12,018 nt of DNA, taken from positions 1-12,018 of the forward strand of contig JAAXJP010000178.1 in NCBI GenBank assembly GCA_012269805.1, in the 5' to 3' direction. The translations under genes and the position numbers were made by a program. Every line of letters begins with the position of its first letter. The first letter of the stretch is position 1. The stretch is from Rubrivirga sp. Lineage in GTDB: Bacteria; Bacteroidota; Rhodothermia; Rhodothermales; Rubricoccaceae. The notes under the pieces were generated by a model. That model had not been told where the DNA came from, ran no database searches, and saw nothing but the letters and a program-made list of their open reading frames with translations. Shown here in pieces: positions 1 through 7,325 of the stretch.

Positions 1-1458
1 ACCCAGGACAGCGGGACGCTCGCGGAGGTCTCCCAGAGCGACTCCTCGATCGTCTGGACCGAGCAGTACGGCGGCGGCGTCAAGATCAAGCAGCCGTGGT
101 TCGTCCGTCAGGAGACGAGCAACCTCCGGCAGTCGAAGCTCCAGGCCTACCTCCGCGTCGACACGCGGAAGAACGCGCCGCTCCGGACCGGCTCGATCAT
201 CCCGCCCGAGGGCGGGGAGGACCACCCGGCCTACCAGCATTTCCTCGACTACTGGGTGGGGGCCGGCCGCTACAACTTCCGCCAGACACGGTGGGCGACC
301 GGCCGGATCACGGTCTTCGGGCCGTACAACTTCGAGATCGGCGAGACGGCCCGGTTCGCGCTCGCGGAGGTCATCGGGTTCGGGGCCGTCCGGCAGGAGG
401 AGGCGTACCTTCCGCCCGGCGAGCGGACGAGCCCCGAGCAAGACGACTACCTCGTCGACTGGGGCGGCTCGTGCGGCGAGGACTGCGGCGAGGACGGGAG
501 CCGGGGGTTCTTCCCGATCGCGAGCTACGCCGATACCGTCCGCTACGGGGGCAACCCGGTCTTCCCGAGCATCTTCCCCTACGGGCCGGGCACCGACGAG
601 GGGACCGTCATCAAGCGCCACGGGAGCCCGTACCTCTCGGAGTACTCGCTCCCGGACTACGTCAACTCGGACGTGGTGACGATCCGCGAGGTGGCGGACA
701 AGGCCTACGAGGCCTACACCGGCGAGACGTTCACGGCGCCCGAGTACAACCGCCCCGAGCTCAACCCCGAGGCGGGCGTCTACGAGCTCCCGATCCCCGT
801 CCCGGCCCCCGCGCTCAACGTCGCCAGCGACGAACGGGCCCAGAACGTGTTGTTCTGGTCGGACGCGATCGAGAGCTTTAGCGCCCCGCGCCTCCAGGGC
901 CAGTTCGACCACTACCGGGTGTCCCGGAGCACGCACCCGGCCGGCCCGTGGGAGACGATCGCCGAGGTCCGGCCGGGCGACGCCTCGTTCGTCCACAACG
1001 GCGAGTACAGCTTCGTCCCCGATGGCGACTACGTCGTGCTCGACCCCGAGCCGACGGTGGGGGAGACGTTCTACTACTCCATCGTGTCGGTCGACGAGAA
1101 CGGCCGGACGAGCGGGCGGACGAACGTGACCGAGTTCGAGACCCAGCTCGGCGCCGTGGCCCAGCTCGGCGACGTCCACGTGGTCCCGAACCCGTTCGTG
1201 GTGAGCTCCGGGTTCGGGGGCGCCAGCGACTCCTCGCTGCGGATCGGGTTCTACGGCCTTCCGGCCCGGGCGACGATCCGGATCTACTCGTTCGCCGGCC
1301 AACTCGTCGAGACCATCGAGCACGACAGCCCGACGTACTCCGTGGCCTACCTCCAGGAGACGCGCAACAACCAGCGCCTCGCCTCGGGGGTCTACTTCTA
1401 CGTCGTGACGACGCCCGAGGGCGAGTCGACGCAGGGCAAGTTCGTCATCATCCGCTAG
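1..1458 (+). CDS. Secreted FN3-containing protein with T9SS type A sorting domain (5'-truncated)
   Basis: The reading frame is open from the first base, so only the C-terminal 485 residues are present and the true start lies upstream. Domain order as seen: a region of unknown fold (codons 1-270) with a CxxxC pair at codons 158 and 162; a fibronectin type III-like module (about codons 275-385) with FDHYRVSRS and YYSIVSVDENGRTSG; and a T9SS type A sorting domain (about codons 393-485) beginning VVPNPF, with TIRIYSFAGQLVETI and SGVYFYVV, ending GKFVIIR. Such domains send proteins through the T9SS to the cell surface or medium. The next gene, a PorV-family barrel, starts 4 bp after the stop, so the two are probably co-transcribed. 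No catalytic residues are recognisable; a role in surface glycan binding or as a partner of a TonB receptor is a guess from context. The sorting domain is clear; the function is unknown. Confidence 0.85.
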   Translation, partial: TQDSGTLAEVSQSDSSIVWTEQYGGGVKIKQPWFVRQETSNLRQSKLQAYLRVDTRKNAPLRTGSIIPPEGGEDHPAYQHFLDYWVGAGRYNFRQTRWATGRITVFGPYNFEIGETARFALAEVIGFGAVRQEEAYLPPGERTSPEQDDYLVDWGGSCGEDCGEDGSRGFFPIASYADTVRYGGNPVFPSIFPYGPGTDEGTVIKRHGSPYLSEYSLPDYVNSDVVTIREVADKAYEAYTGETFTAPEYNRPELNPEAGVYELPIPVPAPALNVASDERAQNVLFWSDAIESFSAPRLQGQFDHYRVSRSTHPAGPWETIAEVRPGDASFVHNGEYSFVPDGDYVVLDPEPTVGETFYYSIVSVDENGRTSGRTNVTEFETQLGAVAQLGDVHVVPNPFVVSSGFGGASDSSLRIGFYGLPARATIRIYSFAGQLVETIEHDSPTYSVAYLQETRNNQRLASGVYFYVVTTPEGESTQGKFVIIR

Positions 1459-1462
1459 TCCC

Positions 1463-2476
1463 ATGACCGCCCCACGAAGCCTCCTCCGGCTCGTCGCCCT
1501 CGCCGCGCTCGTCGCGGCGACGGGCCCGGCCCACGCCCAGAAGGTCGGCACGACGTCGTTCCAGTTCCTCAAGGTGATGCCGACGGCCCGCGCGACGGCG
1601 ATGGGTGACGCCTACGGGAGCCTCGCCGAGGGCGCCGAGGCCCTGTTCTGGAACCCCGCCGGGGTCGCCCACACGACGGGGCACTCGCTCACGGCCACCC
1701 ACATCCCGTACCTCGTCGACACGCGGATCTCGTCGGCCGGCTATGCCGTGTCGTTGGGGGGCTTCGGGCAGGTCGGCGTCCAACTCCAGTCCGTCGACTA
1801 CGGCGACTTTGCCGAGACCCGGACCGACCAGCTCGGGTTCAACGCCGACGGGACCTACAACCCCGGCCTGACGGGGGGGACGTTCAGCCCGTCGGCCTTC
1901 GCCGCGGGCGTCTCGTACGCCCGGAGCCTGACCGACCGGTTCTCGACGGGGATCACGGCCAAGTACGTCCGCGAGTCGCTCTACGACGGCGCCCTCGCCG
2001 GCGACGCGAACACGGCGGCCGGGGCGGTCCTGTTCGACTTCGGGATCCAGTACCAGACCGGGTTCCGCTCGCTCGACATCGCGATGGCGGTCCAGAACTT
2101 CGGGCCGGAGGTGGCCTTCGTCGAGGAGCGGTTCGCGGCCCCGCTGACCTTCCGCCTGGGGGCGACCGGCGACCTCGTCGGCCCGAACGGGATCATGCGG
2201 CAAGACGCCCAGAACCGGCTGACCGTCGCCTACGACCTCCACCAGCCCAACGACTACGACCAGCAGATGCACGTCGGGCTGGAGTACTCGTTCGCCGAGG
2301 TGGTCTCGCTCCGGTCGGGCTACAAGATGAACTACGACACCGAGGGGCTCACGTTCGGGGCCGGGCTCAACGCCGACCTCAGCGGCGCCCGCCTCGGCGT
2401 CGACTACAGCTACGGGAGCATGGGCGACTTCCTCGGCTCGGTCCACCGGCTCACCGTGGGCGCGACGATCCGCTAG
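1463..2476 (+). CDS. PorV/PorQ-family outer-membrane beta-barrel protein
   Basis: A 337-residue protein with a Sec signal peptide (hydrophobic residues 8-22, likely cut after AHA at 23-25). The mature N-terminus has the family hallmark: SFQFLKVMPTARATAMGDAY followed by ALFWNPAG (residues 61-67). The remainder is alternating-polarity beta strands typical of a FadL-superfamily barrel, ending VGATIR. PorV (LptO) of Porphyromonas is an outer-membrane T9SS component that takes sorting-domain cargo from the translocon to the attachment complex; many Bacteroidota carry extra paralogues beside individual cargo genes. Here it sits between a sorting-domain protein (stop 4 bp upstream) and a further barrel, with a sorting-domain lyase after that, so a cargo-linked role is plausible but inferred. 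The first ATG after the previous stop gives a perfect signal peptide; no Shine-Dalgarno is visible. Family assignment is confident, the exact role is not. Confidence 0.88.
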   Translation: MTAPRSLLRLVALAALVAATGPAHAQKVGTTSFQFLKVMPTARATAMGDAYGSLAEGAEALFWNPAGVAHTTGHSLTATHIPYLVDTRISSAGYAVSLGGFGQVGVQLQSVDYGDFAETRTDQLGFNADGTYNPGLTGGTFSPSAFAAGVSYARSLTDRFSTGITAKYVRESLYDGALAGDANTAAGAVLFDFGIQYQTGFRSLDIAMAVQNFGPEVAFVEERFAAPLTFRLGATGDLVGPNGIMRQDAQNRLTVAYDLHQPNDYDQQMHVGLEYSFAEVVSLRSGYKMNYDTEGLTFGAGLNADLSGARLGVDYSYGSMGDFLGSVHRLTVGATIR

Positions 2477-2494
2477 CCCGTGTCTCTGCCTCCT

Positions 2495-3907
2495 ATGCTG
2501 CTCCGCACGACCCTCGCACTTCTCGCCCTCGCCGCGCTGGCGCTCGTCCCCGGCGCCGCCTCGGCCCAGGACGCCGCCGCGCCGCTCACGGTCCAGGGCC
2601 TCGACCAGCAGGCGGCCGTGGGCGCCCGCGCCCGCGCGATGGGGGGCGTCCGCGCCAGCGGGCTCGGCACGTCGGCCGCGCTGTTCTCGAACCCCGCCGC
2701 CCTCCACCGCCTCACCGAGGCGGAGGTCCGGCTCGGCGGCGGCGCCGTCGCCCGGTCCCTGCGCCAGGACCAGACGTGGGTGCCCAACCGGCTCTACCTC
2801 GAGCTGAGCCTCATCTTCGAGAACGAGCCGGGCTCGCCCAACCCGACGCGGGCCTTCGACGACATCACGCCCGACTGGGAGGAGGACCTCTCGTCGGCCC
2901 GCCCGACGCTGGGGGCGGCGGCGGTCCCGCTCCCGTTCGCGCCCGGCGGCGTCTCCGTGACGGCCGGCCTCGGGGCGGCCCAGGTCGCCGACCTCGACCA
3001 CTACTTCCAGAACAACAACGCGCTCGACCCCAACATCGGGGACATCCGACCGGCGCCGATCCCGCGCGTCCAGGACGGCGACTCGCTCATGGTCGGGTGG
3101 GCCCAGTTCGTTCGCCAGCGGGAGGGGGCGGTCTACGGGATCACGCCGGCCCTGGCCTTCGCCCGGGGCCCGTTCGCGCTCGGCCTCTCGGCGACGGTCC
3201 TCACGGGCTCCTCCGACGACGCCGAGCGGACGCTCGACCGGGGCGAGTTCACGCTCCGCTACCAGAACCGCTTCAGCCTCGCCGCGCCGACCGGCGGCGA
3301 GACGACGACCACAGGCACCTCGGACTACTCGGGAACGCGGGTCGCCGTCGCGGGCGGGTACGAGACGGGCGCGCTGTCGGTCGACGCCGTCTGGCAGCCG
3401 GGCTACACGCTCTCGCGCGACTGGTCGCGCAGCGACGGGACGACGGGGACCGACGAGGTCCGGTTCGCCTCGGCGTTCACCGTCGGCGCGGCCGTGCGGC
3501 CGAGCGACCGCGTGACCGTCGCCGCGGACGTCGACCTCCGGGCGCTCGGGAGCGCCGAGGTCCTCTACGCCGACTCCACCGAGGCGGAGCGGCCGTGGGT
3601 GAGCGGGAGCACCGTCCACCTCGGGGCCGAATTCCAAGCGCTGGACTGGCTCGCCCTCCGGGGGGGGTACCGCGAGCAGGCCCAGGCGTTCGCGCCCGCC
3701 GGCGCCGCGCTCCTCGACGAGCCCGCCCGCGCCGACGTGTTCGGGGCCGGCCTCGGGCTCTCCTTGGGGGCCCTCGCGCTCGACGTGACCTACGAGCTCT
3801 CCAGCCTCCGCTACGAGGACCTCTGGCTCTCGAACGGCAACGACAACTCGATCACGACGCACACCGTCCTGTTCGAGGCGGCCTACGCCCTCCCCTTCGC
3901 CCGCTGA
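2495..3907 (+). CDS. FadL/PorV-like outer-membrane beta-barrel protein
   Basis: The 470-residue protein has a signal peptide (residues 4-24, cut after ASA) and then beta-strand-rich sequence ending in YALPFAR, as expected of an outer-membrane barrel. The mature N-terminus (GARARAMGGVRA, then ALFSNPAAL) repeats the pattern of the PorV-family protein just upstream, placing both in the same broad superfamily, although this one is longer with extended acidic loops. An in-frame GTG at 2480 would add five residues; ATG 2495 is preferred because it gives a compact signal peptide. The stop overlaps the next start (TGATG, 3905-3909), so translation is probably coupled to the PL6 lyase gene. Likely roles are passage of alginate oligomers across the outer membrane or a T9SS accessory function; the sequence does not decide between them. 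Fold class is fairly sure, substrate unknown. Confidence 0.78.
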   Translation: MLLRTTLALLALAALALVPGAASAQDAAAPLTVQGLDQQAAVGARARAMGGVRASGLGTSAALFSNPAALHRLTEAEVRLGGGAVARSLRQDQTWVPNRLYLELSLIFENEPGSPNPTRAFDDITPDWEEDLSSARPTLGAAAVPLPFAPGGVSVTAGLGAAQVADLDHYFQNNNALDPNIGDIRPAPIPRVQDGDSLMVGWAQFVRQREGAVYGITPALAFARGPFALGLSATVLTGSSDDAERTLDRGEFTLRYQNRFSLAAPTGGETTTTGTSDYSGTRVAVAGGYETGALSVDAVWQPGYTLSRDWSRSDGTTGTDEVRFASAFTVGAAVRPSDRVTVAADVDLRALGSAEVLYADSTEAERPWVSGSTVHLGAEFQALDWLALRGGYREQAQAFAPAGAALLDEPARADVFGAGLGLSLGALALDVTYELSSLRYEDLWLSNGNDNSITTHTVLFEAAYALPFAR

Positions 3908-5634
3908 TGCGCCGCCTCGCCCTCCTGGCCGCGGCGGCCCTCGCGGTCACCGCCCACGCGCAGACCGACCGCTACGTCACGACGGCCGCCGAGCTCGGCG
4001 CGGCCGTCCGGGCCGCCCAGCCCGGCGACACCATCACGATGGCGAACGGGACGTGGACCGACACGCCCATCAACTTCGACGCCGATGGCGTCCCGGGCGA
4101 CTCGATCACGCTCCGGGCCGAGACGCCGGGCGGGGTGATCCTCACCGGGTCGTCCAACTTGTCCATTGGGGGGGACTACCTCAAGGTGGACGGGCTCCGG
4201 TTCGAGGGCGGTGCGCTGCCCGACGGGACGCCCGTGGTCCAGTTCCGGCGCTCCTCCAGCGACCTCGCCAACCACAGCCGGCTCACCAACTGCACGGTTG
4301 TCGAGTACAACCCGGCGAACGTGCGGACGGAGTACAAGTGGGTCTCGGTGTACGGCCGGTTCAACCGCGTCGACCACTGCTACTTCGCGGGCAAGACGAA
4401 CGAGGGCGCGCTCCTGGTGGTCTGGCTCCGCGACCCGCCCCATGACGCGCCGCCGACGCACCGGATCGACCACAACCACTTTGGGCCGCGGCCCGAGTTC
4501 GGCGACAACGGCGCCGAGACGATCCGGATCGGGACGAGCAGCCGGTCGATGCAGGACGCGAACGTGGTCGTCGAGCGGAACCTGTTCACTGAGACGAACG
4601 GCGAGATCGAGGTGATCTCGAACAAGTCCGGCGGGAACGTCTTCCGGAGCAACACCTTCCGCCGCGTCCGCGCGACGCTCACGCTCCGCCACGGCAACCG
4701 GGCCACGGTCGAGGGCAACTTCTTCCTCGGCGAGGGGGTGTCCGGGACGGGCGGCGTCCGGATCATCGGGGAGGACCACCGCGTGGTGAACAACTACTTC
4801 ATGGGGCTGCGGGGGACCGGCTACTCCGCCGCGCTCTCGATGGTGCAGGGCGTCCCGGACTCGCCGCTCAACCGGTACTTCCAGGTCAAGCGCCCCGTCG
4901 TCGCCCACAACACGTTCGTCGACACGGACCGGACGTTCGTGATCGGCGTCGGCAACAGCAGTGACCAGTCGCTCCCGCCCGAGGACATCTCCGTCGTCAA
5001 CAACGCGGTCCAGACACGGCTGAGCGCGCCGATCGTCGAGATCGACCTCGAGCCCACGGGGACGTCGGACTGGTCGGGCAACGTGTTTTTCGGGCGCCCG
5101 GACGACTTCCCCGAGGGGGTGACCTTCGTCGACCCCGAACTCGAGGAGGCCGACGACGGCCTTTTCCGGCCGTCGGCCACGAGCCCGCTCCTCGACGCCG
5201 CCGGCGACGCCTTCGCCCCCGACGTCGACATGGACGGCCAGGCCCGGGCGGTGCCCGACGTCGGCGCCGACGAGGTCTCGTCCGACCCCCGGACGCGCGG
5301 CCCTCTCTCGGCGGAGGACGTGGGCCCGAGCTACCCCGTCCGGACCGCGACCGGGGAGCGGCCGGGGCCCGTCGTGTCGCGCCTCGCGCCCAACTTCCCC
5401 AACCCGTTCGGCAGCACGACCGTCCTCGCGTTCACGCTGGATCGGCCCGGCCCTGCGCAAGTCCGCCTGTTCGACATCGCCGGACGGGAGGTTCAGCGCG
5501 TGCTCGACGGGACGTTCCCCGCGGGGATGACGGAGTTCATCCTCGACGGCACCTCGCTCCCGACCGGGACCTACCTCGTCGTCCTCGAAGCCGAGGGGCG
5601 GCTGGACTACCGCCTCGTGACCCTGGCCCGGTGA
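3907..5634 (+). CDS. PL6-family alginate lyase with T9SS sorting domain
   Basis: A 575-residue secreted enzyme: signal peptide (1-18, cut after AHA), a right-handed parallel beta-helix (about 22-455), a PL6-typical tail (ADEV...GPLSAEDVGPSY, about 454-476), then a T9SS sorting domain (about 493-575; LAPNFPNPFGSTTV, VRLFDIAGREV, LPTGTYLVVLE). PL6 enzymes split alginate (some members dermatan sulfate) by beta-elimination, leaving a 4,5-unsaturated end. The visible active site matches the family: NGEIEVISNK with probable Ca2+ ligands E233 and E235 and base K240, acid R261 in LTLRHGN, and N201 in NGAETIRIG. The 21-residue Lys-Arg spacing equals that of AlyGC (K220/R241) as I recall it. No second C-terminal helix is present; the sorting domain takes that place. 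The start overlaps the stop of the upstream barrel gene. Nearby PL17 and PL6 genes favour alginate over chondroitin or dermatan. Family and export route are confident; endo or exo action cannot be read from sequence. Confidence 0.93.
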   Translation: MRRLALLAAAALAVTAHAQTDRYVTTAAELGAAVRAAQPGDTITMANGTWTDTPINFDADGVPGDSITLRAETPGGVILTGSSNLSIGGDYLKVDGLRFEGGALPDGTPVVQFRRSSSDLANHSRLTNCTVVEYNPANVRTEYKWVSVYGRFNRVDHCYFAGKTNEGALLVVWLRDPPHDAPPTHRIDHNHFGPRPEFGDNGAETIRIGTSSRSMQDANVVVERNLFTETNGEIEVISNKSGGNVFRSNTFRRVRATLTLRHGNRATVEGNFFLGEGVSGTGGVRIIGEDHRVVNNYFMGLRGTGYSAALSMVQGVPDSPLNRYFQVKRPVVAHNTFVDTDRTFVIGVGNSSDQSLPPEDISVVNNAVQTRLSAPIVEIDLEPTGTSDWSGNVFFGRPDDFPEGVTFVDPELEEADDGLFRPSATSPLLDAAGDAFAPDVDMDGQARAVPDVGADEVSSDPRTRGPLSAEDVGPSYPVRTATGERPGPVVSRLAPNFPNPFGSTTVLAFTLDRPGPAQVRLFDIAGREVQRVLDGTFPAGMTEFILDGTSLPTGTYLVVLEAEGRLDYRLVTLAR

Positions 5635-5712
5635 TTCGAGCGGGCCTGTCCGGCGCGTGGGCACTCGCCGTGGGGGACCCCGCCGGCGCGTAGGACGAGT
5701 CGTAGCGGCGCC

Positions 5713-5749
5713 GCCCGCCTCGCGAGCCCGATGCGGTGGCGAGGCGGGC
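5713..5749. terminator. GC-rich hairpin between convergent genes, candidate bidirectional terminator
   Basis: A perfect 11-bp inverted repeat, GCCCGCCTCGC (5713-5723) and GCGAGGCGGGC (5739-5749), encloses a 15-nt loop. It lies 78 bp after the PL6 stop and 98 bp beyond the DUF4345-like gene stop on the other strand, the right place to end both transcripts. No T-tract follows on either side, so it is not a canonical intrinsic terminator. Nearly the same stem recurs at 8396-8431. Confidence 0.5.
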
Positions 5750-5777
5750 ACCCCTCCCGTCCGATCCGCTGCCCGTG

Positions 5778-5795
5778 GGCCTCCCGCCGGAGGCC
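5778..5795. repeat. Short inverted repeat (possible second terminator hairpin)
   Basis: GGCCTCC (5778-5784) and GGAGGCC (5789-5795) form a perfect 7-bp stem with the 4-nt loop CGCC. It lies 29 bp from the hairpin at 5713-5749 in the same convergent gap. It could help stop the minus-strand transcript of the DUF4345-like gene. The rest of the gap (5635-5846) holds no credible gene; a 9-bp direct repeat CCGGCGCGT occurs at 5650-5658 and 5683-5691. Confidence 0.35.
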
Positions 5796-5846
5796 TCGCG
5801 CCGGGCGTCGACTTCATGCGGGCCTCTGGCGGGATGGGAACGGCGG

Positions 5847-6224
5847 TCACGCCGCGGTCGGGGTGCTGCGCCACAGCCAGAGCGCGGCGGCGGTCATGAC
5901 GGCGGCCTCCACAGCCATCAGGAGCCACTGCTTGGGGACGGCGCCGTCGGCGAGGAGGCCGAACAGCCGCGCCGTGAGTGCGCCCGCCATGAGGTAGAAC
6001 AGCGCCGTGGGGATGCTGACGGACCAGGGGCGCAGTGCGGGGATCGCGATAAAGCACAGCCCGAGGCCCAGGAGTATCCCGCCCCGGACGCGGCGCTCGA
6101 CGGCCTCGAACAGGTCGGCCGGCGGCTCAGGACCGTCCGTGAGCGGCCCGGACCAGGTGGGGAAGACGGTCGCGAGCACGCCGAGGACGGCCAGGGCGAT
6201 GCCGATGAGCGTGGACGTAGACAT
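5847..6224 (-). CDS. DUF4345-like small integral membrane protein
   Basis: A 125-residue hydrophobic protein with four likely membrane helices: residues 5-22, 50-64, 69-90 and 101-118. A charged segment with ERRVRGG (residues 43-49) precedes the second helix and a GLLADGAVPKQW loop lies between the third and fourth. This arrangement, with RGG.LLGLGL and a late LADG, resembles the DUF4345 family of four-helix inner-membrane proteins, whose function is not established; the match is by eye. It begins 6 bp after the stop of the SDR gene on the same strand, so the two are almost certainly co-transcribed, with the SDR first. Nothing links it to alginate. It converges on the PL6 gene. The reading frame as a gene is well supported; the family label is tentative. 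Confidence 0.72.
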   Translation of the reverse strand: MSTSTLIGIALAVLGVLATVFPTWSGPLTDGPEPPADLFEAVERRVRGGILLGLGLCFIAIPALRPWSVSIPTALFYLMAGALTARLFGLLADGAVPKQWLLMAVEAAVMTAAALWLWRSTPTAA

Positions 6225-6230
6225 GGCCGG

Positions 6231-7196
6231 CTACTGCTCGGCGAGGAGGTTCCACTCGTACTCGACCGCCGACTCGGAGACGTCCCAGAGCCGCTCCATG
6301 ACGGGCTTGTCGTATGCGTGGGGGTGGAGGGTGCCCTTGCCGACCGGACCGACGAACTCCATCCGGCCGGTGGGGCCGTAGAGCGCGCGCTGCTCCAGGT
6401 CGTCCTCGGTCGCGCACATAACCTCCGGCCACGAGCCCCGCTCGGCGGTCTGGACCATCGGCGTCTTGGTCATGAGCCACCAGATAGCCCGCATCACCCG
6501 GCTCCCGCTGGTCGTGATGAGCGACGTCGCCGACGAGCCGGGGTGGCAGACGTAGACCTCGACGCTCGTGCGGCCCGCCGCGGCTAGCCGGTCCTGGAGC
6601 TGGTAGGCGAACATCATCTGCGCCAGCTTGCTCTGCGAGTAGGCGGTGTTCGGGCTGTAGCCCTCGTCCCAGTCTATGTCGTCGAACCGGATCGTCTTGA
6701 GGCCCATGTTGTAACCGAGGCTGGCCACGACGACGACCCGGCCCCCTGACGCCTCGATCCGGTCGAAGAGCAGGCCGCACAAGAGGAAGTGGCCGTAGTG
6801 GTTCGTGCCGAGCTGGCTCTCGAACCCGTCCACGGTCAGCCGCCGCTCGGGCACCTGGGCGATGGCGGCGTTGCAGAGGAGGGCATCGATCTGGGGGACG
6901 GTCTCCAAGACCTCGGCCGCAGCCTCGCGCACGCTGCCCAGCGAGGCGAGGTCCGTGCGGACGAACCGGACGTCGGCGGTCTCGCCGAGCTCCGCTTTCA
7001 GCTCCGCGATGGCCGCGGCCGACTTCTCGGGGTTCCGGTTCAGCATCACGACGGAGGCGCCCTTCGAGAGGAGGATGCGCGCGGCTTCGAAGCCCGTGCC
7101 GGAGTTCGCGCCGGTGATGAGGAAGGTCCGGCTAGCGAGGGAGGCGAGGCGGTCGGGGGTCCAGCCCTTCGGGCCAAACAGGTTCGAGGTGCTCAT
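6231..7196 (-). CDS. Short-chain dehydrogenase/reductase (retinol dehydrogenase / protochlorophyllide reductase-like)
   Basis: A 321-residue cytosolic NAD(P)-dependent oxidoreductase with a Rossmann fold. Visible motifs are the cofactor glycine motif TGANSGTG (28-35), NRNPEK with R54, which suggests NADP(H), TDLASL (81-86) for the adenine ring, CNAA (108-111) in place of NNAG, and the catalytic set N132, S159, Y186 and K190 (YSQSK). The long Ser-Tyr spacing, with DIDWDEGYSP between them, and the C-terminal LWDVSE are typical of the retinol-dehydrogenase/protochlorophyllide-reductase-like branch, which reduces diverse carbonyls; the substrate cannot be told. It leads a two-gene unit with the DUF4345-like gene and diverges from an AraC regulator, the usual layout for a regulated detoxification reductase. 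Because neighbouring lyases ultimately yield the keto-uronate DEH, a DEH-reductase role was considered, but this longer branch makes it less likely. Confidence 0.88.
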   Translation of the reverse strand: MSTSNLFGPKGWTPDRLASLASRTFLITGANSGTGFEAARILLSKGASVVMLNRNPEKSAAAIAELKAELGETADVRFVRTDLASLGSVREAAAEVLETVPQIDALLCNAAIAQVPERRLTVDGFESQLGTNHYGHFLLCGLLFDRIEASGGRVVVVASLGYNMGLKTIRFDDIDWDEGYSPNTAYSQSKLAQMMFAYQLQDRLAAAGRTSVEVYVCHPGSSATSLITTSGSRVMRAIWWLMTKTPMVQTAERGSWPEVMCATEDDLEQRALYGPTGRMEFVGPVGKGTLHPHAYDKPVMERLWDVSESAVEYEWNLLAEQ

Positions 7197-7325
7197 GGGT
7201 CTGGCGTCGTTGGGTGTGCACGATACCCCGTCTCCTTGCGTTGAGATGTCTCACATTTCACCTGTTCCATGCCTGATCCCCTCAGGATCGCTAGATGGGG
7301 CAATCGTGTGAGGTACACTTGCGGC
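7197..7325. promoter_or_regulatory. Divergent SDR / AraC control region
   Basis: A 129-bp spacer lies between divergent start codons (SDR on minus, AraC on plus). It contains the near-perfect palindrome TGAGA-TG-TCTCA (7242-7253), two interlocked inverted repeats, CCTGA-N5-TCAGG (7272-7286) and GATCC-N5-GGATC (7275-7289), and GTGT-N5-ACAC (7306-7318). TACACTTG (7314-7321) differs by one base from the Bacteroidota -7 element TAnnTTTG but lies only 4 bp before the AraC ATG with no -33 partner, so no promoter is assigned. The segment is clearly less G+C-rich than its surroundings. Confidence 0.5.

Noticed and set aside
1448..3862. Long minus-strand open frame (804 codons) opposite the two barrel genes
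   Set aside because: Low-complexity Arg/Glu/Val/Gly-rich translation typical of antisense frames in GC-rich DNA; the plus-strand frames encode clear signal peptides and family motifs.
2776..3906. Upstream in-frame extension of the first PL6 gene
   Set aside because: It overlaps the barrel gene, translates to Arg/Pro/Gly-rich nonsense, and hides the obvious signal peptide at ATG 3907.
3907..5634. Chondroitinase B identity for the PL6 proteins
   Set aside because: The family includes chondroitinase B with the same catalytic pair, but a PL17 alginate lyase and a second PL6 in the locus, with no sulfatases, favour alginate.
5635..5846. Short plus-strand open frames starting in the first convergent gap
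   Set aside because: Composition-driven, overlapping hairpins and the DUF4345-like gene, with no motif or start context.
3883..6057. Minus-strand open frame (724 codons) opposite the PL6 gene
   Set aside because: It is a GC-bias shadow of the PL6 lyase, runs through the hairpin gap, and has no recognisable domain.
7269..7325. Earlier ATG for the AraC regulator
   Set aside because: The 19 extra residues are unlike the family N-terminus and overlap the inverted repeats of the control region.
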